Shown in pieces: positions 24,440-36,100 of a stretch of DNA of 64,000 nucleotides. The stretch is from Diogma glabrata. Taxonomy: Eukaryota; Arthropoda; Insecta; Diptera; Cylindrotomidae. The notes under the pieces are model-generated. The model worked only from the letters and a program-made list of their open reading frames with translations. It ran no database searches and was not told the DNA's origin. The position numbers were made by a program, and so were the translations under genes. The stretch's first letter is position 1; each line of letters opens with the position of its first letter. Location of the stretch: assembly GCA_963693315.1 (NCBI GenBank), contig OY856187.1, positions 425,498,429-425,562,428 of the forward strand, written 5' to 3'.

Positions 24440-25430
24440 ATTATGGTACTGGTCCAGTAATGGTCCATTACTGGCGACCAGTCATGCGAAAATGGAAAGT
24501 ATACTGGTAGCCATGACTGGACTATTATTATTTTTTTTTTATTGAAAGTTAGGCATGTTTAGTGTTAATATAATTAATTATATATTAACGTCTCTGAATA
24601 TCCGAAGATACCAAGATATCCGAAGATATAATAAGATATATATATATATACATATTTGTAATAATATATCTTATTATCTTATAGATAATGAGATATATTA
24701 TTTTACTGGATGATTATTTCGGACAATAATGGTCTGCCATTGATGGATCAGAGGAAATAACCAACAATGGCCTCTACAAGGTTGTACAGTTTTAAAAGTA
24801 ATGGACAAATAATGATGACCAGTATTACAACAACGGCCGAGTACTGGCAACCACGATTGGACCAATAAAAAATATAAAATATTATTACATGTAAATTTAA
24901 ATAAATTAAATATAAAATAGTAAAAATAAAATAAAAAATAAGATAAAGAAAAAAAAATCAAAAATTATACTAACCTTTTATACGAGAAGCGATAACTTAA
25001 AAATAGGTGAAATAATTGGTGAAAATTTTCAAATTATATATTTCTAAAATGGATATTGCTCTAGTGAATTTTAACCCAATGGCATAGATCGGTCAATTCA
25101 TGGTTGCAGAACTGACCCAATAACAATGGCCAATTAATGTTAACCATTAACGGGCCATTGCTTGGTCATTTAAAGTAAAGTAAACTGGCAAATTTTAATA
25201 AACTGTAGATTGGCCGATTCGTGGTTCCAATAATGGTCCAATAACAATATCCAAGTACAGTTTATCATTCATGGGCTAATGCTTGGCCATTTTAAGATAA
25301 CTATATACGGGCTCTTTTCTGGAAACCATAAATCGGCCGTTGAATGGTTCTAGTACTAGTCCAATAACAATGGCCAGCTAATGTTAACCATTAATGGGCC
25401 AATTACATGTTTGCATGTTTGCACACCGAA
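24440..25430. repeat. TGGCCATT-rich repeat family, copy 1
   Basis: It has many short inverted or direct motifs (GGTCCAGTAATGGTCCATTA, CTGGCGACCAGT, TTAACCATTAACGGGCCATT, GCTTGGCCATTT). The part 25050-25300 is homologous to 28490-28680. It contains a LINE 3' scrap after a T run (24528-24620, AGGCATGTTTAG) and an AT hairpin (24610-24705). No coding content. Confidence 0.55.
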
Positions 25431-25439
25431 GTAATTTAC

Positions 25440-26815
25440 AAAAATAAAAAGAGTGGCAGATATCGGTCATATTTCTCGACCAGACAGATTTATGTACAAG
25501 TCAAATCGGCAGTGTCAGATTAATTAAATAAAAACAACTAAGTAGAAACAAAATTATCAAACAAGTTTTATAGATTATATTATTGTATTAGCTGAAACTA
25601 CTTGATCTATAAAATTTTGGAATTAATGTCCTATGACCTATGTAGATCCAAACACAATTAAAATACTACCACATACAATTTACAATTAAAAATTTTTATA
25701 CCACAAACACTACAAATAGCTATCAATTTGTTTATTCATGCAATTTAATTCATGCTTATATTATAACATCTAAAACATTTCCAAATTTCCAACGAAAATA
25801 TTCTATTTAATTCTAAAACATCTTCACTCAGCTTAGTTTTTTAATTTTTTTGTTTTTATTAAATTTGTTAGAACGGCATTTTGAAATAAATTTAAGCAAA
25901 GGATTTCTCAGGAATTCTTCAGCACAGAAGTCTGATATATACAAAAAAGACCGAAATTTGTTCAAATATTCAACATTTATTTTAGTAAAATATTTTGTTT
26001 CAAATTGCCGTTATATCGTTTTAATTTATTCGACTTTTATAAACACTATAAATGCTTTCAAGTGGCGATATTTAATTATTAATTCTATAACAGTCTATAC
26101 AAATCAATATTTTTCATAATGCCTATCGCATGGGAATGTGATGGTCCTATTGGCCTCTGTTATTTTCTTTTTATCAAACTTCATTTGACTCTTTATATAG
26201 CAACATACAATTGCATGTACAAACAAAATATGAAATGTTTATCAGGTACATCTCAAGTTACATTTTTATACGTCTAGTCAACAACTCATATATCAGCAGC
26301 TTAAGTATAGAATTGTATAAGTGAGTATCTGACTTCTTAAAACGGTCCTTCATGTTAAAGCCTAAATTTGAAAATGTTTTGCTATTAATTTCGTTAAATA
26401 AGATCTCAATCAAACCAATCAATCAAATATGTTCTAAATTCTATAGAATTGCAACGTCTTTGCTTCGATCTATTATATATTGTAAAAAATGCAATTAACT
26501 ATGTAGATTATGGTAGGCTTTTCATTTTTCATATCTATTTTCATGTTTATTGTACATATGTATTTTTATTTTAAAAGTTTTTGTTCTTCTAGTACCCGCT
26601 AGAGCGTTCATGTTTGATAAGGGAATTTCAAAAATAAAAATCTCTTAGTTATTGTGCCTCTACTAAAAATCAAATAAATTACCGCAAAATGCCACCTATT
26701 GTACCCGATACCACAACGAGAACAATCAAAGTTTGTGGCCAATAAACAATTTATTTGGTTTACATTTGATTTTATTTGGTTTACATATGAAAACTTACTA
26801 AGTTCATTTTGGATA
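25440..26815. other. No gene recognised
   Basis: AT-rich sequence. The 89-codon open frame at 25850-26119 has no recognisable domain and no splice context. Confidence 0.5.
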
Positions 26816-26819
26816 AAGC

Positions 26820-27130
26820 TTTTTTATTAATTATAGTTTGACATGTTTACCACACTCACACAATATGAAATATTCATTATTTTGACTTCGAATATTCGGA
26901 GATACCATGTCAACTAGAAAGGAAGAAGGTTGGGAAAATGGAAGGAATGAATTGTTTTAAACGACGGTTGACGTTTTCTTTAAAAGTTTGAGGGGCAAAT
27001 TCATAGGGGAGGATGAAGGCGGGTAATGAGTTCCATAATTTGGCCGCTCTATTTAAATAACCGTTTTGGAAGGACATAGTTCTACAATGTGGTATTTGGA
27101 CAGCAAATGAAATAAAGGAGCCCATTAACA
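26820..27130 (-). pseudogene. LINE ORF C-terminus and 3' UTR fragment
   Basis: The minus strand from 27131 reads FAVQIPHCRTMSFQNGYLNR then AAKLWNSLPAFILP and FKENVNRRLKQF, the typical end of a Jockey/CR1-type ORF2. The 3' UTR runs to 26822 with a T run (poly(A)). It is homologous to 2709-3105 in the Penelope-like element. Confidence 0.7.
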
Positions 27131-27369
27131 ATCAGTTTTGAATTGACAATCAACGTTATTGGCATTCATGACTCAATCGGTATGTATATGACTGATAATG
27201 AGTGAAACTGAAAGTCAAATTGAAATTTTAAACATGTTTGAATTTTTATCATTAGTCAAGATTGACATTCATGATTGATCGTTGATGCATTTCCAAGCAA
27301 TTCAAATACCACAAAATCATAAATTGAAACTAAGAGAGTTTTAGAGACAGAAACGAACTTAGAGACAGC

Positions 27370-28090
27370 AAAAATGCGCATGGGATCTTGATGAAACTTT
27401 GGTCCAGGTCCATGATTCAGGTCCACTTGAAAATATAAAATCTGAATTCATTTCAAAATTAAAAAAAAATGGCGGGAGGTCTCCCAAACACTTTTAATTT
27501 TGTATCTTCAATAACTTCATATCTTGGGTTTGAATCGTATTGAAACTTGGTATATAAGGTTTTAAGTAATGTTTTCAATATTTCTGCGTACGAACTGCCG
27601 GGTTACATTGGACAAAGAGTTGGGGGACCACCATAAAACAGCCGTTTTTTTCACTATGATTTTATAGTTTGTTGGGAGCATACAGACTTCGTTCATTAAC
27701 CAATTTTGATGACACTTTAACAAAAGATGGAGATTTAAATGACAAAGAACTAATTAGTTTTTGGACGATAGTGCGATAAGTAAGTGTTGGGCGGCCTCCC
27801 GAAGTTTATTTAAAACTTCAATAACATATCAGTTCTTGATGATTGTTTTTGATTAAAATTGGTACATATATATGCTTCGCATGCATTCCAACAATTTCAG
27901 TGTGTCACTCCTGACAAAACTTTTTTTATACTTTTTCTATTCGTAAAACAGTATTTATGTCTGGGATACTACAGCTTTCTTTCTTCAACTATTTTTGATG
28001 AAACTGTAGCAAAATATAGAGAGTTAAGTTAGAAGAAAAAGATAAGCTTTTGAGCGATAATGGGCAAAGGGGTGGAGGCGTTCGGAGCAT
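27370..28090. repeat. CTCCCGAACACC-type repeat, copy 1
   Basis: It contains ATGGGATCTTGATGAAACTT, GGCGGGAGGTCTCCC, GTATATAAGGTTTTAAGTA and TGTTGGGAGCATACAGACTT, each of which recurs in 31330-32500. Each unit is about 450-500 bp and internally repeated. No coding frame. The class is unknown. Confidence 0.6.
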
Positions 28091-28489
28091 CTGTTTTATA
28101 TAATTAGAACTATGCTATAAATTTATAATAATAGTTTTTCATCAATTGAAGTATTTGATGAATTTAAGCTCACTATAAATCTATATAACCAGAACAATTT
28201 TTTCCAGAGCTGTGGTGAAGTTAGCCTATGCATCAGCGTCGCAATATTTTATAATAAAAAAGTTGTCGTTCAAATAGCATAATATATAAAATAGTATTAG
28301 TAGCAAAAATATATAAAATAGTATTTTCATATGCAAATTTAAGTAAATTAATTACAAAATATAATTAAAATAAAATAGAAATGAAAAAAAATTTTAAAAT
28401 ATATACCAACCATTTCAACATTATCATAGTCCTTTAAGCCTAGAAGCGATAACTAAACTATATATGTGAAACTTTTCAAACTATATATT

Positions 28490-28680
28490 TCTTAAACGGA
28501 TAATACTCTAATGAATTTTAACTAAATGACATAGATTAGCAAATTCTTGCTGCAGTAATGGCCCAATAACAATAGTCAATTAATGTTAACCATTAACGGG
28601 CCATTGATTGGCCATTTAATGTAAAGTGTACTGGCTATTTTCTAAAACATAGATTGGCCGATTCAAAGTACTGTTTACCT
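28490..28680. repeat. TGGCCATT-rich repeat family, copy 2
   Basis: It shares with 25050-25300 the segments ACTCTAATGAATTTTAAC, CCAATAACAATAGTCAATTA, TTAACCATTAACGGGCCATT and CATAGATTGGCCGATTC. Confidence 0.55.
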
Positions 28681-28757
28681 TCCAATGCTTGGCCGTATTT
28701 CAAAGACCGGCAAACCCTGCTTGGGTTGACCATTTGACAATATTTTGAAAAAACAAA

Positions 28758-29431
28758 TTTTTTTTTTTTTAATAAAATGTGATGTGTAGTAGGCATTACA
28801 ATATGCGTCACAACAACACATAAAAAACTTTTAAGACCAAGGTCCCACAACAACATGCGTTCAAAGGATGTTAATGGACGCAAATCTAATTTTTTTTCTT
28901 AATATTTTTTTTGTTAAATAATGGATAACTAAACCATAAATCTTATCACATATAAAATATGACATAGGCCAATATTTCGTGATAGGATAGGGAAAATAAA
29001 AATAAAATAAGATATAAAAAGCAAATTTGTTTTAAAAATTTGCAGGAACAAAACTAAAATTGGTTTGCCAATAGTCCAGCTAATGGCATAATCCTTGATT
29101 ATGGGACGCAGTATATTTTTCAATAATTAAAGCTCAGATATATAGTTATATGAAGGCTTGTTTCTTCGAGCAAGCTACAGCGTTCCAGCATCAAGGAATA
29201 TTCATTAGCTAAGATGGAGAGTGCTACCGTTGACTGAATACAGTTCATCCGCCAGCACCCCTAAGATATCACCTTGGCTAGTGATATCTCACTGCTATTG
29301 CCAGTGGTATGCGATATCTCACGTTAACTCATATGCCAATAGCAGGGACTGGAGTACGCGGGGTTGTCACACCCGTGGATCAAAAAATAGAAAAAAATTA
29401 ACAAATTAATAAAAACTGATCCCTCCATGCG
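28758..29431 (-). mobile_element. LINE-tailed short retroelement, copy B (uninterrupted)
   Basis: About 675 bp. The 3' poly(A) is at 28758-28770 as a T run, followed by AATAAAATGTGATGTGTAGT, the LINE-like tail, the shared 64-codon frame (29123-28929), GCTACAGCGTTCCAGCATCA, the empty hAT site GCCAGCACCCC (about 29252) and the 5' end CCCTCCATGC. It ends about 420 bp downstream of the FAR stop. No RT, so it depends on a LINE. Confidence 0.75.
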
Positions 29432-29656
29432 TAAAATGAAAAAATTTTTAACAATTCACAGTAACAGAATTTATCAGCATGATTCCGCATTACTCTTAAA
29501 TTAGTCACCTGTTTGAAAATCTAATATGATAGGCTGTGTGGGCCAACGAGCTACGGTTGCTTGGTTTGCACATTTTCTGCGACATGGTTATGTTAGTATA
29601 CCCACGTGAGTGGGAACCCACAACTATAATGGAACCCTGTATTTAGGTAAACGCTG

Positions 29657-29717
29657 TTTATTTAATAATATAATTACATTTATTCATTATCAAGTAAATC
29701 AAACCATTTTCTTTATT
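29657..29717 (-). terminator. Candidate FAR poly(A) signals
   Basis: On the minus strand AATAAA hexamers occur at 29717-29712, 29684-29679 and 29662-29657, that is 135-195 nt after the stop codon. Any could direct 3' end formation. In DNA this AT-rich such hexamers are common by chance, so only the position supports them. Confidence 0.4.
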
Positions 29718-29851
29718 GTTTTGTAAAACAATTGTCAAACTATTTTTTCTGTTTAATTTACACCCTAACAATTCCACACATACTGAATACACTAAAATAT
29801 AAATTAAATTATTTAAAATAATAGCTAAGTAGTCATTTGAACTGTTTTTGT

Positions 29852-30109
29852 TTAACTAAAAAACAAGCGTGATAAAATTAAATAAACGATGTAAAGTAAA
29901 ATGAAGTATATTGTATACACTGTTGTGTAATGTAAGAGTTTCATTCTATTATTACGTTTTATTGCTTGTGGGATTGTACTAGGATCTTCTTTTAAAATAT
30001 ATTTTCGAATTCCTAACATATTGTTTTCTATAAACGAACTCCAATCTACTGTGTCCATGTTGAAGTAGAATAGTTCTTTATCACGAGCATCAAGTTTGTT
30101 CCATGAATT
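29852..30109 (-). CDS. FAR exon 9 (C-terminal domain end, membrane tail, stop)
   Basis: The acceptor TTTACAG precedes 30109; TAA is at 29854-29852. It encodes residues 424-508: WNKLDARDKELFYFNMDTVDW (the conserved L---D---F-FD---DW block), YILKEDP, then a strongly hydrophobic end (YFILLYIVYLILSRLFFS) likely to be a membrane anchor. Confidence 0.95.
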   Translation of the reverse strand, partial: NSWNKLDARDKELFYFNMDTVDWSSFIENNMLGIRKYILKEDPSTIPQAIKRNNRMKLLHYTTVYTIYFILLYIVYLILSRLFFS

Positions 30110-33100
30110 CTGTAAAGGAAGAAACAAATTCTTAAAAATGTTTGGTTTTATTTAACTGTATGACCTCATTATTTTAGTGTTGACCATGAACCAAGTTAAA
30201 TAAAAGTTGGTTAACAAATATAATTTAAAAAATGCATTATTTTTTGAAAAAAAATTACCTTAATATTATTATCCTGGAATTTCCATTCTTTATATGTGAA
30301 ATATGTAATAACATTACAAAAACGATGAATTTTTCTGTAAATTTGCATCATTCTAAAAGTAAATCATATGGAATAAGTTAGTAGCTAAGCACAAATTTCA
30401 AGTGTATGTACATACTTTGGTTTCTTTCCCATAACTAATAAGCCAACATCCATTAACATAGCCGGAATTGTATGATAAAATAATTTTAAAAAAAATATTA
30501 GAAATGGGTTTGATGACATGGTCAAACAATAGTACCACACAGTTTTGGATAAAGGCATTTTTAATCCATGCTTCACAGACAATTGACAAAAATCTTCCCA
30601 GGTAAGATAATTTTTTTCGGATGTACAAAAATTATATATTGGTGGCTCTTCATGACATTGTGTTCCAACTTCCATAGCACTGACAATCATCGAATTTACG
30701 CATAAATCAACTGGAACAATATTTGCAAGATTTCTCTTTTTAACCTGAACAACGCGTAAGAGTCCGGCACCACAACCAATTATAATTCCTGTTGGTCCAA
30801 ACATATTGTCGCTCCAACCCTTTATTGGTTCTAGATATGTTGGAATTACTAAAAAAAAAGCATGTATATTAAATAAAATCATGACAAGCTTCTTATTTGT
30901 ATGTCAACAGGTTGTTTCCGAAAAGGATTACAACTTCATTTTTGTATATTATGAAAAATTAAAAGAAATGCTATTTTTGTTTAAGAATTGCATTTTAAAG
31001 ACATGTTCGTATTTTGAGAATTCACTGTTGCCCAGAATCGAATACTTTGTTTATATACGTATCTATTTGATTAAAACTAACAACATCACTCATGAAGTAC
31101 TTTCATGATTTTTTTCATTTTTTTACTTCACCACAATTTTCAATTGTGTGAAGTAATGCAATCGATCGAGCAAAAAAAAAATCTTACATACCCCAAATTT
31201 TGTTTTTTCTTTTGTTTTGGACCATCCTGTATCTAAATAGCCAATAAAAATGTTGGTGTACGTCTGTGTGTGGGTGGGTGGGTGGGTGGGTGTTTGGATG
31301 AGTGGGTGGGTGGTTGGGTGGGTGAGTTTTCTGCATAGGATCTTGATGAAACTTTGGCAAATGATACAGACTCACTTGGAAATGGAAGATCTGGATTCAT
31401 TTCAAATTTGGACAAAACGGCGGGAGCCTCCCGAACACCTCTAATTTTAAATCTTGAATAACTTCTGATTCCGGACTATGATCTTATTGAAACTTAGTAT
31501 ATAAGGTTTTAGTACTGTTTCCAATATTTCTGCATACCAACTTCCGGTTTGTCACTTCCGGTTAAAAAGTTTTTTTTTCTGGTGTTTATGCTTACTGTAG
31601 CCTACAATTACCGATCGATTTTCATGAAACGTTGGTAAAAGCTTTCAAATAATATGAGAAAGATTTCATCAGCTCTTGGAGCCTATTGGATAAAGGGTTT
31701 GGGGATCCACCATACAACAGGTGGTTTTTTCCACAAAGTTTTTATGTTTGTTGGGAGCGCATAAAACATTCATTCGTGAATGAATTTTGATGACACTTTG
31801 GAAAAAGATGCAAACATGTATGACAAGGAACTGATTGGTTTTTGAGCGATAGTGAACAAAATGGTGGGGATCCCTGGAGCACCTGTTTTTTTAAAGCTCT
31901 ATAACATCTGTACCTGATAATCGAATTGGATGAAACTTGGTACATGAGTATGTAGTACGGTTCACAATAGTTCTGCATCCTAACTTCCGGTTTCTCACTT
32001 CCGGTAAAAAAATTTTTTTTGTACTTTTTGAAGTTTTGTCAGTGTCTTTATGCACGCTACAGCCTACAATAATGAAGTGATTATGATGAAACTTATGTAA
32101 AAGGGTTCAATTAGTATGAGAAGATAATTCTCATCTTTTGGAACACATTGATCAAAGTGGCGGGGGTCTACCATACAACTGCTGACTTTTCACACTTTGT
32201 TTTTAAAGTTTGTTGGGAGCATACGGACTTCATTCATTAATTAATTCTAATGACACTTTGGAAAAAGATGTAGACTTAAATGACAAGGAACTGATTAGTT
32301 TTTGGACAATATTGGGATAAGTGATACGGGGCCTCCCGTACACCTGTTTACTGTGTCATCATTTTTTCAATGTTTGTTGAGAGCACACAGCATTCGTTCG
32401 TGAACCAATTTTGATGACACTTTGGAAAAAGATGCAAACATGTATGGCAAGGAACTGATTTGTTCTTGAGCGATAGTGAACAAAGTGGTGGGGGGTGTTA
32501 TTATATTAGGGCTATTATTTTGGAAACGTAATTCGAAAAAATCGACTATTTTTTAAAATTCTAAAATTTTGATATATTGTTGGTATTGACGAAAGAAAGA
32601 AAGCAATTTCTGGATTTTTTTTTTGAGTACTCCGAATCGGAGTTATGGGCTTGTGAATTTTTGAGGATTTTCACGATTTATGAAGTGAAGAATAATTGTT
32701 GGTGATATGTACAAATAAATGCTACAAATATTATATAAAATATTGTTTTCTACAGGTTTTGTGATTTTGTTCTCCTCCATCGTAACGAAAAACATGTTCT
32801 ACAGAAATCAATAGCTAACCACACACGATAGGACTTGCTCTGTCGAATTGATTCACCAGATTTGATCCGATCCGCCTTAATGTAAAATTTTTCACTGTAA
32901 TGAACCGCGGACCAAGCCCATCGTCAGACCAGATCCTTGATTTAATGGTATAAAATCCGTCTGAAATTGACAGATTTTTTATCCGCAGACCAGGTCCGGC
33001 ATAAATTAAATCGAATGTTTTGGTTGCCGGACCATGAATCTGCTAAAAAAAATTTGTTTACAATTTACTTTTCATTATTTTAATTTCTTGCTCAAAACAA

Positions 33101-36100
33101 ACCTACGCAATTTAAAATGTCGGAAAAAAAGAAAATATTATAATGCTGCTGTAGGCTTATTGGTTTGTTATTTAGTTATCAAAGAAAAAGAAAACCAAGT
33201 TTTAAATTGACAAAAAACTGACCAAAGCGATAAAATCTATATTGTTTTATTATGTTAGGATAAGAAATTATTACATATTAGCTAATTCAAATTTTAGAGA
33301 CTGGTGTTTTTTAAAATTTATGAATATTTGAAAAAATATGAAAAAGACAATAAGAGGCTTTAGTGCATCTTTTTATAGTTTTGCTTTTATATAATTTTCC
33401 ATGTGAGGCGATATATAATCTATCTAAGACACTAAAGATTGATATTTAACTACAAAATACTTTAAAAACGATCATTAACACGCTGAAACGAATTGATTGC
33501 CGGTCCGATCGTTAGCGGAGAGATTCGAATGATCAAATCCGACGGTCAAGTACGCTGACTTTTTCCTTAATAGACGGATTTTTTGAAGGACGGGCCGAAT
33601 CCAGTAAAACAATTCTTTTCGTGTATGGCTATCTAATATAGATAAATAGATAGCAAAAATGGTACAAGGAAAATGTTAGATTTATCTGTAACTGTAGCAA
33701 AAATGGTACAAGGAAAATGTTAGATTTATCTGTAACTGTAATGTATCCAAACAAAAAGAAGATAAGACAACATTTTGTTGTAAAGTATAATAATTATTTA
33801 ATATAACAATTAATTAATAAAGTAAAGCAAACTTTATTAATTATTATCACACAAAATTTTGAATTATTATATCAGTATCACACAAAATTTTGAATAAAAT
33901 GTTTTGTGTAAGTGGAATTACGATGTGTGTCATATGACAACACATAAAAACCTTTAAAGCCATGGGTCCCACAACAACAGGCGTTCTGGAGTTTGATGAA
34001 CGTAATTTTTTAAAGAATGAATAACTAAACAATAAACCCTATAATATAAAAAATATTATATAGGCCAATAGAATTGAAGAGAAAATTAAAATTAAATAAA
34101 AGGTTAGAAGTAATTTTTTTTAAATTTTTTGGAAGAAAACTAAAATAGGATTGCCAATAATCCAAACTAGTAATATCCCAAACAAGGATTGCCGGCCAGT
34201 ACTGCAGCCATTAACTGTAACAGTTTAACACATTTCTAATTTTTGTATATTTACATGAAAATTGTAACGCAATTAAATATTTTCAAGAATACTTCAATAA
34301 ATTTTCTATAAAGAATGTAAACAATCTATTAGGAGTGTAGCAGCAATATATTTATAACTTCGAGTGATGATTTTTTGAACACTGAAAGTTTAAATCACAT
34401 GTATAAACTCATCTTACAAATTCTGATAACAAAGGATACATACAGGATTCAAACCTATTAGATGATGGTGTTGTCTTGGATTTAAATTTTGGAGATGAGT
34501 CAACATTGGATACCAAATTATCTATAGATTTATCAACGAATATATTTCTATTAGTAATTTACTACGTATATAGTTCGCATCTGGTTATAGAAAAATCGCG
34601 ATTAAAAAAATTGCAATTCTTCGCAACGAGCACCCAGTACCTATTACAATTAAAGTTTTAATTCCTTAATCCTTTTATCAATTAGTTGAATATTACCAAA
34701 AATGCTATTGAAATTTTGTTAATTTATCAATTGATCAAAAAACAACTGTAATTAACTGGGATGCAGGTTTAATTTGATTAATGTTTAGGAAACGAAATAT
34801 ATTTCAAAATAACATGTTGTGTTGGATCAGACAAAACAAAAGTTTAAACATAATATAATTTGTAAAAAAAATATTCAGGGTCTACTCTATTATTCAAACA
34901 AATATGCGTATAGTAGAAAAAGTCGATCGAGGTCGATTTTAACTCGGTCGACGACGTTTCCGTTTATAATATGTCAAATATTTAGAATACAGTAAGTAAA
35001 TCAACAAGTCAAGATAACTCAAAAATAATGTCCTCCATAAAATACCTCACTCGTCCATGTTAAACTAAAGGTTTAAGTTCCCCCACCCCTTTCTGATAAT
35101 ATGTCAAAAACTAAGAACTCAAATAAATAAAAAAGTGCAGTAATACTTCTATTAAAATATTATCTCTCTATTTTAATTACTCAATGCCGATACCAAAAAA
35201 AATCTATGGCACATACGATAATGCCATTGTTTAACATTTACGATTAGTTAAATTGGTCTGGTTTGGTACTAATGGTTTATGTAAAATGACAACCAGTGTG
35301 GTGTGTCTAGTGGTTTGTAAGGTGGGCTTGAACTTAGAAGCCCCAGCTTCCACACTCCCACTGAAATTTTCACAATCAACTACAAACCAGTTTTTCTAAT
35401 AACCGTAAGTTAACCAGTACAGGTGATGAATTGAAACAACACTCTATAGGCGGGGTTGACGCCCACATAAAAAATAATCGATTGATGCAAGTCTTAAATA
35501 TCGACCAGAAAATTAATTGAATTATAAAATTATATATAGATGAAGACGACTTCACCTTCCTCAATGGAACATAAGAAATTGTGAACTCGTATCATGGTGA
35601 ATCTTCTCATTGGTATGATTCAGTTTATCTGAGATAATTTTTCAATGGAGCATGAGTAAACCTAAATATAAAACAATGACCAATAAAAACTGATCAGAAT
35701 GCATGAATTTAAAATGGTTGAAAGTGTAACAGCTAAACTCGTTAAAAAAAATGTTACAAGCAGCCCTACTTGTCTCATGAAACGAAATGTTTTAGTGAAA
35801 TATTTAAATATAGTTACAAAAGAATGAAAGATCACCTACCTATCGCTGGTCGAAACACTCCTAATGGTAGTCCTTTACATTGAGTTCTAACTAAGTCTTC
35901 TGCTAAACATTTGGTGAAAGTATATGTATTTGGCCATCCATTTGCTAGACTATTAAGAATCAGTAAAAATTATCAACAATGTTTACCCCTTGAAATAATA
36001 TCAAACGATTGGAGTTTAATTTAAAAAAAAAAAATCTTACGTTGGTGATATTTTATCCAATGTTTCATCATCCAGTGCATCATATAGTTTTACCGAATTG

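Larger units (their letters stand above)
30849..35839 (-). other. FAR intron 6, 5.0 kb
   Basis: It lies between the donor GTAGGT (35839) and the acceptor TTTTAG (30849). It holds a TGGG microsatellite (31268-31325), a tandem-like repeat region (31330-32500), a possible TIR element (32810-33632), a 44-bp duplication (33651-33738) and an old LINE-tailed element copy (33880-34190). 34200-35830 is AT-rich with nothing recognised. Confidence 0.8.

Noticed and set aside
24610..24705. AT-only hairpin with TATATATA core as a possible element
   Set aside because: Simple alternating AT sequence folds this way by chance; no second copy or flanking duplication seen.
25850..26119. 89-codon plus-strand open frame
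   Set aside because: AT-driven composition, no motif, no splice or transcript-like context.
30398..30628. 76-codon minus-strand frame overlapping FAR exon 7
   Set aside because: Out-of-frame shadow of exon 7; the other frame carries the FAR motifs.
31184..31444. Open frames with PTHPPTH or VGGWVG repeats
   Set aside because: Produced by the TGGG microsatellite; no conserved domain or splice context.
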